Below, one piece after another: positions 5,848-12,790 of a stretch of 14,227 bases of DNA (position 1 is its first letter; the number at the start of each line of letters is the position of its first letter). Below the pieces are notes generated by a model, which saw only the letters and a program-made list of their open reading frames with translations, was not told the origin of the DNA and made no database searches. The DNA lies in NCBI GenBank assembly GCA_036003885.1, contig DASYSA010000567.1:1-14227 (forward strand), given 5' to 3'. This DNA is from DASYSA01 sp036003885. Its GTDB lineage: Bacteria > Acidobacteriota > Blastocatellia > UBA7656. The translations under genes were made by a program, and so were the position numbers.

Positions 5848-7191
5848 ATGTCTCGACCAGCACCAGCCAAAGAGATTTCAGTTGACAGGCTCGACAAGGA
5901 TGACGTTTTCCAAAAGACCTTGAGTAGTTTCATACATCCGAGAGGCTCGCATTTAGTTGACCGCACTGGGCCACTCGGAGAATGGGTAGACGGGCGCACG
6001 GCTCTCAACACCTGGCCTTACAGTCGCGTTCTCGAGACGGCACCATCTACAATGGCCAAACTAGCAAGCCGAGACAATACGGCAGTCGAATCAATCAACT
6101 TCGCCTCTCAGGACTATCTTGGGCTGTCGTCGCATCCTGCCATTCATCTGGCAGTGTTGGAAGCCTTGCGAGAGTATGGTCCACATACGGCCTCTTCGCC
6201 CACGCTGATAGGCAATACTGTGGCGTCTCGAAGGCTGGAGCAATCTCTGGCGGATCTCCTCGAAACGGAGCACGTATTGCTATTCCCCACCGGCTGGTCC
6301 GCCGGCTTTGGGACGATTGCCGGGTTGGTCAGACCAGAAGACCACATTGTCATGGACCACCTCGCACATGCCTGTCTCCGGCAAGGTGCGATGGCAGCTA
6401 CCCGCAAACTCTCCGCCGTAAGGCATAACGATCTTGCGAGCTTCAAGCGACGACTTCAGACCATAAGGTCGAAGGACACAGGGAACTCCGTCCTGGTTGT
6501 CACAGAAGGTATTTTCTCAATGGACTCGGACAGCCCCGATATCTTCACACTTCAAGGCATCTGTCGTGAGTTCGATGCTGTTCTTCTGGTCGACGTCGCA
6601 CACGATCTTGCAGCAAGCGGCCCGTCCGGAACCGGTCAGATAGGCATTCAGAAGATGTTAGGGCAGGTTGACCTTGTGATGGGTAGTTTCTCGAAATCAC
6701 TGGCAAGCAACGGCGGCTTTCTGGCCAGTCACCGACGGTCGGTCAAGCAATTCCTCAGCTGGTTTGGCGGGCCGCACATATTTTCCAACGCACTTTCACC
6801 GCTTCAAGTCGGTCGTGTCAACGCGGCGTTGGAAATCGTGCGCACCAGAGAGGGAGACCTGCTCCGAAGACAGGCTCACTTTAATATCAAGCGCCTGCGA
6901 GCCGCCTTTGCAAAGAGAGGCGTGAAGTGTCTCGGCGAGCCGTCGAACGTAGTCCCTGTGAGCGTTGGAGACGAGACCGTGGCGAAGATTATGAGCGGAC
7001 TACTCGAGAAAATCGGATTGTTGACCAATCTCGTGGAGTTTCCTGGCGTTCCCAGAGGAAAGTCTCGCTTCCGCTTTCAGGTGATGGCAACTCATACACC
7101 TGAGCAAATTGATGACGCGGTTGAAGTCTTCTGCGCCTGCCTTGAGGTAGCTCGCGAAATGGCTGCGGAGAGGTCGCTCAACGCTCGTTGA
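5848..7191 (+). CDS. Orphan PLP-dependent alpha-oxoamine synthase-family enzyme
   Basis: Fold-type I PLP enzyme of 447 residues in the family of BioF, Kbl, ALA synthase, serine palmitoyltransferase and CqsA, which join an amino acid to an acyl-CoA (or ACP) with loss of CO2. SQDYLGLSSHP (87-97) marks the substrate entrance. FPTGWSAGFGTIAGL (146-160) follows, and MDHLAHAC (169-176) carries the His (174) expected to stack on PLP. TEGIFSMD (219-226) comes next, then VDVAHDLAASG (248-258) in place of the usual D-x-(A/S)-H-x-x-G. The PLP lysine is Lys283 in GSFSKS (279-284), and KSRFRFQVMATHT is near the C terminus. An N-terminal extension of about 45-70 residues precedes the core. AGAAGGAG lies 6 bases before the ATG. 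No bio, hem or acyl-carrier gene is adjacent, so the product (biotin precursor, sphingoid base, CAI-1/LAI-1-like hydroxyketone or other) is undecided. The GW-x-A region and the AHAC block remind me of CqsA. Confidence 0.85.
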   Translation: MSRPAPAKEISVDRLDKDDVFQKTLSSFIHPRGSHLVDRTGPLGEWVDGRTALNTWPYSRVLETAPSTMAKLASRDNTAVESINFASQDYLGLSSHPAIHLAVLEALREYGPHTASSPTLIGNTVASRRLEQSLADLLETEHVLLFPTGWSAGFGTIAGLVRPEDHIVMDHLAHACLRQGAMAATRKLSAVRHNDLASFKRRLQTIRSKDTGNSVLVVTEGIFSMDSDSPDIFTLQGICREFDAVLLVDVAHDLAASGPSGTGQIGIQKMLGQVDLVMGSFSKSLASNGGFLASHRRSVKQFLSWFGGPHIFSNALSPLQVGRVNAALEIVRTREGDLLRRQAHFNIKRLRAAFAKRGVKCLGEPSNVVPVSVGDETVAKIMSGLLEKIGLLTNLVEFPGVPRGKSRFRFQVMATHTPEQIDDAVEVFCACLEVAREMAAERSLNAR

Positions 7192-7201
7192 CACCTGCCA
7201 C

Positions 7202-7227
7202 TCTTTGGCATCGCCGGGGGCCAAAGA
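7202..7227 (+). terminator. Stem-loop just after the oxoamine synthase gene
   Basis: TCTTTGGC (7202-7209) pairs perfectly with GCCAAAGA (7220-7227) around a 10-base loop, starting 11 bases after the stop codon. No T-run follows, so it is a 3'-end stabilising stem or a weak terminator rather than a clear intrinsic terminator. Confidence 0.45.
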
Positions 7228-7289
7228 ATGTCCGCGTTCGGCCGGAATCGGATGCCCTACGCCGGTTCGGACGGGGAAAGGCTTCAGCA

Positions 7290-7307
7290 TTACCGGCCGT
7301 TCGGTAA
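7290..7307. promoter_or_regulatory. Inverted repeat TTACCG-N6-CGGTAA, putative operator
   Basis: TTACCG (7290-7295) and CGGTAA (7302-7307) are exact inverse arms about 100 bases after the oxoamine synthase stop. A further half-site CGGTAAACGG follows near 7320. It belongs to the same TACCG/CGGTA class as the sites at 5464 and 5708. It could control the transcript that ends at the terminator near 7620. Confidence 0.4.
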
Positions 7308-7472
7308 AGAGTTTTGCGCTCGGTAAACGGCGGTTTGGGTTGTGAAGACCAGCTAACGTGCGCGTTGTCAATGTTTAGCCGAAATGAAACCGAAGTTTAG
7401 CCCCATCGGAGTGGATACTGTTCTTTGCTTTCTCAGGCCTTCCTAATTCCAAGCGGATAGGAGCTATGGTAT

Positions 7473-7620
7473 CGTGCCTTCAACTCGGCAACCATGAGGG
7501 AATTTGGATTGTGGCTGTCAAATAACCTCCTCTTCTTCTCTGGTTGAGGGACACAACCATTGAAGGGACGCAGAAAACGGAAGGGGGCACTCGCCAGAGG
7601 AACCCTTCCGTTATTTTTTT
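7473..7620 (+). ncRNA. Candidate structured small RNA ending in an intrinsic terminator
   Basis: The + strand can fold into a long rod. P1 pairs 7473-7483 with 7560-7570 (10 of 11 pairs, one G-G mismatch). P2 pairs CTC (7484-7486) and AACCA (7490-7494) with TGGTTGAG (7541-7548), bulging three bases. P3 pairs GAGG (7496-7499) with CCTC (7526-7529). P4 pairs 7502-7507 with 7518-7523, including one G-U pair. An unpaired pyrimidine run, CCTCCTCTTCTTCTC (7526-7540), overlaps P3. It contains CCTCC, the complement of a strong Shine-Dalgarno sequence. A strong terminator follows directly. No open reading frame with a ribosome site fits. A rod with an asymmetric bulge recalls 6S RNA, but I do not see 6S consensus bases. 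It may instead be a trans-acting regulator of translation. The promoter is not evident. Confidence 0.4.
7576..7620 (+). terminator. Strong Rho-independent terminator
   Basis: AACGGAAGGG (7576-7585) pairs perfectly with CCCTTCCGTT (7603-7612) around a 17-base loop and is followed by A and seven T (7614-7620). It is on the + strand, 385 bases past the oxoamine synthase stop and about 210 bases before the receiver start. It therefore ends either a separate small RNA or a long 3' untranslated region. Confidence 0.85.
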
Positions 7621-7828
7621 CTACGCTCACCTTTCATCGTTACGTGACCCATCCTCCCTACCTGTTGTCCAAAACGACTGCGCCATTGCTCCACAGATGA
7701 TTCGCGGTTCCCCCGCTTCTCCTTCGATCCGCACTCCTGCTTCGCCTGGCGGCCTCTGGCAGCTGGGTTGCTAGTACATTCAGCGAAGCGGCAACCGAAA
7801 AATGGGGGTTCTTGCCAGGGAGGGGTTA

Positions 7829-8242
7829 ATGGCACAGGTGCTGATGTTGGAAGGTGATTCGGCGTTATCAATATTGCTCGGACATTACCTTAGGTCCTTG
7901 GGGCATTCAGTGACTATTGCGAGCAACCTGCTCGAGTCCAGAGTTTGGCTGGATCTGGCGCGGTTTGATGTCGTCGTAGTCGATGTTGCCGAGGATGTCG
8001 AAGACGGGCTGGATCTCTGTCGGTCGGTTAGGACTACCTCGCAGAATTCCAGGACACGCCTGCTGGTGGTAAGCGGCGCCCCGGGAATGGAAAATATTGC
8101 GGCAGCTGCTGGAGCAGACGCTTTCCTGTCACATCCTCTCTCCTTGCGTCAGATCAGAGACTGCGTGTCGGGGCTCATGGGTACTCTTGTTCCCGTGGGC
8201 AGCGGGCCTTTGGCGATGCCTGCTGTCCTCTACGCATCGTAG
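7829..8242 (+). CDS. Stand-alone receiver-domain protein with degenerate active site
   Basis: 137-residue single receiver (REC, CheY-like) domain with no output domain. MAQVLMLEGDSALSILLGHYL aligns to the first strand and helix of response regulators. FDVVVVDVAED (46-56) carries Asp52 at the phosphorylation site, LLVVSG (78-83) has the conserved Ser82, and GADAFLSHPLS (95-105) matches the usual G-A-D-x-F-L-x-K-P-F. Two key features differ: the acidic pair of the Mg2+ pocket is Glu8-Gly9 rather than Asp-Asp, and the invariant Lys is His102. Phosphorylation chemistry may therefore be weak or absent. The ATG at 7829 is preferred over one at 7802 because AGGGAGGGG lies 3 bases before it and the REC fold begins at once. 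No histidine kinase gene is nearby. Confidence 0.75.
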   Translation: MAQVLMLEGDSALSILLGHYLRSLGHSVTIASNLLESRVWLDLARFDVVVVDVAEDVEDGLDLCRSVRTTSQNSRTRLLVVSGAPGMENIAAAAGADAFLSHPLSLRQIRDCVSGLMGTLVPVGSGPLAMPAVLYAS

Positions 8243-8338
8243 CGAGACTGGATCCCGCGAATGGCAAATGCGCTCCACCCACCCGCCTCCGGCACTTTCG
8301 GCCGCGTCAAAGTGTGCTGCACCCGCCGGGTGGCCGTC

Positions 8339-8367
8339 TTGATTGACCTCTCCACATAACCTATACT
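8339..8367 (+). promoter_or_regulatory. Sigma-70 promoter of tRNA-Ser
   Basis: TTGATT (8339-8344), a 17-base spacer and TATACT (8362-8367) form a strong consensus promoter. Transcription would begin near 8375, about 10 bases before the mature tRNA, which fits a singly transcribed stable RNA. Confidence 0.65.
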
Positions 8368-8384
8368 CTTCAGGCTCTTAGGGC

Positions 8385-8469
8385 GGAGGGGTATCCTAAT
8401 GGTAAGGAAGCGGTCTTGAAAACCGCCGGGCGAAAGCCCTTGCAGGTTCGAGTCCTGTCCCCTCCGCCA
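8385..8469 (+). tRNA. tRNA-Ser (anticodon TGA)
   Basis: All four arms fold cleanly. The acceptor stem GGAGGGG (8385-8391) pairs with CCCCTCC (8459-8465), followed by discriminator G and encoded CCA (8467-8469). The D stem is TCCT/AGGA (8394-8397 with 8405-8408). The anticodon stem GCGGT/ACCGC holds the loop CTTGAAA with anticodon TGA (8417-8419), reading UCA. The long variable arm GGGC-GAAA-GCCC (8428-8439) is the hallmark of a class II serine tRNA. The T arm is GCAGG-TTCGAGT-CCTGT (8442-8458). A G discriminator suits seryl-tRNA synthetase. No attachment-site duplication of its 3' end is visible nearby. Confidence 0.97.
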
Positions 8470-8565
8470 TCCCGAATCCGCAGGGTCCTTCGGCAGTCGT
8501 AGTCTTTCGCAAATCCCGATCACATTGGCGATCGAACCGTGCAGTCGCCTGGCAGAGGGAACGCG

Positions 8566-10041
8566 CTAGTTCTTAGCTGGAGGCTTCGGGGGCTTGCCTT
8601 CGATGTCCACAACGTCCACCGGTCCCAACGTCTCCAGTTGGCTCTTGAGTTTGGCGGCGTCGCCGACCACAACTATTGCGGGCCGGTCCGTCAGAATGTA
8701 CTTTCGCGCCGCCTGCTGCACTTGATCCGCGGTTACTTGATCAATCCTTGCCCGGTAACTCTGGAGGTAGTCGTCAGGCAAATCCAGAAGGCGAGACTGA
8801 AGAATTCGGCCGGCAATTCCCCCCTGAGTTGAAAGCGTAAGCGAGAAGACACCATTCAAATAGTTCTTGGCGTTTCTGAGATCCCTGGCAGTGACCTTTA
8901 GATCCCTCATCCGTTCGAACTCGGCGAGCATTTCTCGAATTGCCGGCAACGTGACCTCGGTGCGAGTCTCCGAGGCTCCGAAGAAAGTGCCCCGCTGGCG
9001 GGGCGCGCTGACCGAGCTGGAAACGTCGTACGCGTAGCCCTTACGCTCACGAATGCTCAGGAAGAGCCGCGAGCTTGTGCCTCCGCCAAGAATCGTGCTG
9101 GCGACCAGCAAGGGATAATAGTCGGGATCCGAGCGTGCAACCGCCAGATTCCCGATCCGAAAGTCAGCTTGTTCGGAGCCCGGCCTGTCCATAAGGTAGA
9201 TGCGCTTGCCGGTCCGCTCAGGCATCTCCGGGAACTTAATGCTCGAGGCAGCATCCGCCCGCCACGCGGAGAAGAGGCTCTTCGTTCGGGCTTCCATTGT
9301 GGCGCTGGTGAAATCGCCCACGATAACAAGCACTGCGCGGGCCGGCGTGAAATTGGAGCTATAGAAGCCTGCGACTTCCCTTCGATCCAGAGCCGCAACA
9401 GATTCAGGTGTGGGAGACGAGACCGCGTACGGGTGAGGGCCGAACACTATTCGGTTGAAGTGCTCGCTCACCAGAAAGGCCGGTTCCTGGCGCTGAACGG
9501 TGAGTTTCTGAATGCGATTGCTCTTGTAAAGGGCGACCTCGCTCTCGGGAAAGCTCGGACGCAGCAGGACGTCAGACGCGATCTCCAGCATTCGCTCCGC
9601 GTTCTCCGATACGACTGTCGCCTCCAACTCGGTGAAGTCATCACTGGCGGACCCGTCGATGCTACCTCCCATCGTCTCTATTTCTCGAGCCAGCTCCTGA
9701 GCGCTGCGCGTGCCCGCGCCTTCGGTGAGCAGGTCAGCGGTGGCCTCGGCCAGCCCTGGCCTTCCCGAGGGATCGTCTGCGCTGCCGACACGAATTCCCG
9801 CGACAATCGTGACCATCGGTGTTCGATGGTCTTCGATCATGAGAACAGCAAGGCCATTTGCGAGTCTTACTTCACGGGGCGCGGGAAGGGCGAACGGCCG
9901 GGCAGGACCAGCCGGTGGCGGAGACCTGTGCAATGAATGAACGCGGACAACCGGGCCTTCCTTTTGAGCCGATGCGCTGTAGTGCGGGGCAAACCAGGAA
10001 GCCAGAACAATGCTGATTACAACCGCGAGTATCCTCTTCAT
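8566..10041 (-). CDS. M16-family peptidase-like protein, non-catalytic partner
   Basis: 491-residue protein of the insulinase/pitrilysin (M16) family with an N-terminal signal peptide (MKRILAVVISIVLASWFAPHYSASA, cleavage near residue 25). It has two M16 halves (about 57-245 and 275-465). Where the zinc motif H-x-x-E-H should stand it reads EATAD (99-103, in GLAEATADLL), so all three metal or catalytic residues are lost. The second half keeps LGGGTSSRLF (318-327) and RERKGYAY (331-338), which carries the R/Y pair that contacts substrate. Paired proteins of this kind, one with the zinc site and one with the R/Y site, work as heterodimers in other bacteria (for example Sphingomonas). The ATG at 10041 is chosen because it begins the signal peptide and lies 4 bases after the stop of the catalytic partner. 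The open frame to 10239 overlaps that gene and is not used. Likely periplasmic. Confidence 0.88.
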   Translation of the reverse strand: MKRILAVVISIVLASWFAPHYSASAQKEGPVVRVHSLHRSPPPAGPARPFALPAPREVRLANGLAVLMIEDHRTPMVTIVAGIRVGSADDPSGRPGLAEATADLLTEGAGTRSAQELAREIETMGGSIDGSASDDFTELEATVVSENAERMLEIASDVLLRPSFPESEVALYKSNRIQKLTVQRQEPAFLVSEHFNRIVFGPHPYAVSSPTPESVAALDRREVAGFYSSNFTPARAVLVIVGDFTSATMEARTKSLFSAWRADAASSIKFPEMPERTGKRIYLMDRPGSEQADFRIGNLAVARSDPDYYPLLVASTILGGGTSSRLFLSIRERKGYAYDVSSSVSAPRQRGTFFGASETRTEVTLPAIREMLAEFERMRDLKVTARDLRNAKNYLNGVFSLTLSTQGGIAGRILQSRLLDLPDDYLQSYRARIDQVTADQVQQAARKYILTDRPAIVVVGDAAKLKSQLETLGPVDVVDIEGKPPKPPAKN

Positions 10042-10045
10042 GTGG

Positions 10046-11485
10046 TCACTTCCCCTGCTTGCGTGGCTCTGGTTGTTTGTCCGGAGACGCCCCGCCGTCG
10101 GGTTTGGCGGCCGGGCGTATGTACAGCACAGAACGATTCGCGGTGCCAAGGTATCGAAGGGCCACATCTCGCACTTGCTGCGGGGTGACTGCAAGGTATC
10201 TATCAATCTCCGTGTTAACCAGAGAGGGATCGCCATCAAACAGGGCGAATTCGCCTAGCGCAAGCGCGCGACCAAGCGCGGTTTGGAGGCTGGAGTATTC
10301 GCCTTCCGCGCCCCCGCCCATGAAGCGTCCGAGCCGAAACTGGTTCTTGACCTTGGCCAGTTCTTCAACACCAATGCCGTCGGATTTCACGCGGTCAAGC
10401 TCGGATTCGATGATGGCCTGCAGGGCATCCGATGTCACATCGGGTTTGTGAATTGAGAAGATCGCGATCTGACCGGGACCCCGCCTCTCCTCCAGAGTCC
10501 CCTGCACTTCCAGCGCGACTGCCTTCTCCTTCACCAGCTTTTGATAGAGACGCGAACTCTCGCCGCCGCATAGGATCGAATTCAGCAAGGCGATGGCGTA
10601 GAAGTCGGGCGATCGGCGCGCGGGAATTTTCCAGGCCATTGCGAGAGCAGGCATCTGAGCGTGCTGGTCTTCCACATCGGCCTTGCCCCTGGCGACCTCA
10701 GGAGGTTCTGTAACGTCAGCCTTCGGAGGAGGAGGCTGCGACGGTATTGTTCCGAAATACCTGCGAACCAGGCTCTCGGCCTTTGCCGGCTCCAGGTCGC
10801 CGGCGATAGAGAGCACGGCATTGTTAGGAGCGTAGAAGGTCTTGAAGAACTGGCGGACATCGGCGAGCGTCGCGGCATCCAGGTCTTCCATCGAGCCTAT
10901 CGTTGGGTGAGCGTTCGACCAATTGCTGAAGACCATTTCGTCCATCCTGGTCAGTGCAGGCCAGTACGCCTGATTGTCGACGCTCAGGCGCTTCTCTTCT
11001 TTGACCGCATCCTTCTGGTTCTTGAGGTTGGCGGGTGTGATTCGCAGCGAGCGCATTCGGTCGGACTCCAGCCACAGGGCGAGCGCGAGCTGATTCGACG
11101 GAAGAAACTGATAGTAGTTCGTGAAATCGACGTGCGTCGAGCCGTTGAGCACTCCGCCATTGTTTTCCACGTACTGAAAGTGCTGGGCTTTGCCTACGTT
11201 CTCGGAGCCCTGAAACATCATGTGCTCGAACAGGTGGGCGAACCCGGAACGCCCCTTCACCTCATTACGCGAGCCGACGTCGTAGTAGACGGCAACTGCG
11301 ACAACCGGAGCCGAGTGGTCTTCGGAGAGGACGACCCGCAATCCGTTGTCGAGCTTGAACTGCGTGAAGGGAACTTTGAAAGACTGCGTTGACGAGCGTG
11401 CCGTAAACACGAGCAATAGACAGATCAGCCCGGCGTAGCGGAATGGACTCGCTTTGGTGCGTAAAGAGTGCAGTGGTTTCATCAT
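10046..11485 (-). CDS. Zinc-dependent M16-family peptidase, catalytic subunit
   Basis: 479-residue metallopeptidase with an N-terminal hydrophobic signal (about residues 17-30). The inverted zinc motif is HLFEH (84-88), where His84 and His88 bind zinc and Glu87 is the catalytic base. The third zinc ligand is a Glu at 163 or 164 in KDAVKEEKR, the usual 75 or so residues downstream. GGVLNGSTHVDFTNYYQFLP (110-129) is the family's substrate-edge region. The second half has LCGGESSRLYQKLVKEKAVA. A Pro/Lys-rich tail closes the protein. ATG codons at 11485 and 11482 are both possible, with only a weak purine-rich ribosome site. It is followed after 4 bases by the non-catalytic partner and preceded by kbl with a 75-base gap, so it may share the tdh-kbl transcript. 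It probably degrades peptides in the periplasm. Confidence 0.92.
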   Translation of the reverse strand: MMKPLHSLRTKASPFRYAGLICLLLVFTARSSTQSFKVPFTQFKLDNGLRVVLSEDHSAPVVAVAVYYDVGSRNEVKGRSGFAHLFEHMMFQGSENVGKAQHFQYVENNGGVLNGSTHVDFTNYYQFLPSNQLALALWLESDRMRSLRITPANLKNQKDAVKEEKRLSVDNQAYWPALTRMDEMVFSNWSNAHPTIGSMEDLDAATLADVRQFFKTFYAPNNAVLSIAGDLEPAKAESLVRRYFGTIPSQPPPPKADVTEPPEVARGKADVEDQHAQMPALAMAWKIPARRSPDFYAIALLNSILCGGESSRLYQKLVKEKAVALEVQGTLEERRGPGQIAIFSIHKPDVTSDALQAIIESELDRVKSDGIGVEELAKVKNQFRLGRFMGGGAEGEYSSLQTALGRALALGEFALFDGDPSLVNTEIDRYLAVTPQQVRDVALRYLGTANRSVLYIRPAAKPDGGASPDKQPEPRKQGK

Positions 11486-11560
11486 CGGATAGTTTCTCTA
11501 CTTCTTGCTTTCAAGAGACTCTGTTGCAGAGCGCGACATTTGGTCAACCCGGGCTTTCGC

Positions 11561-12790
11561 TCAGATCACGCGGAGTCGCTTGCCGACCGACGCAAAAGCC
11601 TCGAGAGCTCGGTCCAGGTCCTCGCGAGTATGCGCAGCCGAAATCTGCGCTCGCAGTCTCGCTTCGCCCTTCGGCACAACCGGATACCAGAGCCCCTTGA
11701 TATACACGCCTTCGCTGAGAAGCTCGCGGCTCATGTCTTGCGCGAGAGCGGCTTCGCCAAGCATGACCGGCACAATCGCGTGGCGGCCTTCGATGATCTT
11801 GAACCCCAGCCGCACGATCTCGCTTCGGAAGTATTCGGTGTTTTCGTGCAGCCGGGCCACTATGGATGGGTCGTTCTCAATCAGGTTGATCGCTTCGATT
11901 GAGCCCATCACCACCGAGGGCGGCACCGTGTTTGAAAACGTGTAGGGCCGCGACTTCTGGCGCAGGAATTCAATCAGCGGTTTTCGCCCGGCGATGAATC
12001 CGCCGGACGCCCCTCCAAGCGCTTTGCCGAACGTTCCGGTGATCACATCTATCTGCCCGTGGACGCCCAGTTCCTCGGGCGTGCCTCGGCCCGTCTTGCC
12101 CAAGGCGCCGGTGGCATGTGACTCGTCGACCAACAGCAACGCGCCGTGCTCGCGTGCAAGCTTCACAAGCTCCGGGAGCGGCGCGAGCAATCCCTCCATA
12201 GAAAAGACTCCGTCACTCCCGATAATCTTGATCCTATAGTTTTTGTCACGATCTTCTTCGAGCATCTCGGCGAGCTGTTTGACATCACCGTTGCGATACA
12301 ATCGTGAGACAGTCTGCTTGGCGATGGCGCGGCACAATCGGACGCCGTCGATGATGCTGGCGTGATTGAGCTGATCGCTGTAGATGACGTCCTGATAGTT
12401 CTGCTGCCCGAAGTCATTTGCGACCAGAGCGGAAAAGAACGCTTCATTGGCGGCGAAGCACGACGAATGGAGTATCGCGGCCTCGCAGCCGAGGAAGCTC
12501 GCGATGCGCCGTTCGAGATCGAAGTGAATCGGCTCGGTCCCACAAAGAAAGCGGACTGATGCCAGGCCGTAGCCCCATCGATCCAGCGCTTTGTGTGCGG
12601 CCTCTTTGATGCCGGGGTGGTTGGACAGCCCGAGGTAGTTGTTGGACGCAAGCATTACGACGTCCCGGCCTTCGACCTTTACGCAGCCTGCCTGCTCGCT
12701 CTCCAGCGGAACTTCGTACTTGAAGGTCTTCGCTTCCTTGAGCTTTGTCAGCTCGGCGTCGAGCGTCGCGTAAAGTTCTCCCGGATTCAT
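11561..12790 (-). CDS. kbl: Glycine C-acetyltransferase (2-amino-3-ketobutyrate CoA ligase)
   Basis: 409-residue PLP enzyme that cleaves 2-amino-3-ketobutyrate with CoA into glycine and acetyl-CoA, the second step of threonine degradation. Family motifs are SNNYLGLSNHP (49-59), GYGLASVRFLCGT (73-85), SDQLNHASIIDGVRLC (138-153, with the PLP-stacking His), SDGVFSMEG (192-200), VDESHATGALG (221-231), the PLP lysine Lys256 in GTFGKALGGASGG (252-264) and RLRAQISAAHT (378-388). These match Kbl better than BioF or ALA synthase. It is about 10 residues longer than the E. coli enzyme, partly through NDFGQQNYQ near residue 125. GGAGG lies 4 bases before the ATG. tdh lies immediately upstream, which supports the assignment. 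Confidence 0.95.
   Translation of the reverse strand: MNPGELYATLDAELTKLKEAKTFKYEVPLESEQAGCVKVEGRDVVMLASNNYLGLSNHPGIKEAAHKALDRWGYGLASVRFLCGTEPIHFDLERRIASFLGCEAAILHSSCFAANEAFFSALVANDFGQQNYQDVIYSDQLNHASIIDGVRLCRAIAKQTVSRLYRNGDVKQLAEMLEEDRDKNYRIKIIGSDGVFSMEGLLAPLPELVKLAREHGALLLVDESHATGALGKTGRGTPEELGVHGQIDVITGTFGKALGGASGGFIAGRKPLIEFLRQKSRPYTFSNTVPPSVVMGSIEAINLIENDPSIVARLHENTEYFRSEIVRLGFKIIEGRHAIVPVMLGEAALAQDMSRELLSEGVYIKGLWYPVVPKGEARLRAQISAAHTREDLDRALEAFASVGKRLRVI

Larger units (their letters stand above)
7192..7828 (+). other. Non-coding region between the oxoamine synthase and receiver genes
   Basis: These 637 bases contain no coding sequence I can support. From left to right they hold the stem-loop at 7202, the TTACCG palindrome at 7290, the candidate structured RNA at 7473-7620 with its terminator, and about 200 bases of featureless sequence before the receiver gene. 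I found no match to tmRNA, RNase P RNA, SRP RNA or a known riboswitch by eye. Confidence 0.5.

Noticed and set aside
5570..5923. 117-codon open frame upstream of the oxoamine synthase
   Set aside because: It runs into the synthase gene in another frame, has no clear ribosome site and shows no protein-like composition; a leader peptide cannot be excluded but is not supported.
7544..7871. Short open frames on both strands across the terminator region
   Set aside because: They cross a strong hairpin with a T-run or overlap the receiver start and have no ribosome site; the region is better explained as non-coding.
8320..8332. CACCC/GGGTG hairpin after the receiver gene
   Set aside because: A 3-base loop and no T-run, right against the tRNA promoter; probably chance in GC-rich sequence.
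8385..8469. tRNA-Ser as an integration site for a mobile element
   Set aside because: No integrase gene and no second copy of the tRNA 3' end is visible on either side.
8230..8523. 97-codon open frame on the - strand with RRGQDSNLQGLSPGGFQDRF
   Set aside because: It is the antisense of tRNA-Ser; peptides of this kind are a familiar mis-annotation across bacterial genomes.
8517..8534. CGATC/GATCG stem-loop between the tRNA and the M16 gene
   Set aside because: Only 5 bp with an 8-base loop and no T-run; too weak to call a terminator.
9169..9936. 255-codon open frame on the + strand
   Set aside because: It is antisense to the non-catalytic M16 gene, without recognisable motifs.
10661..11392. 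243-codon open frame on the + strand
   Set aside because: It is antisense to the catalytic M16 gene, which has a complete zinc site.
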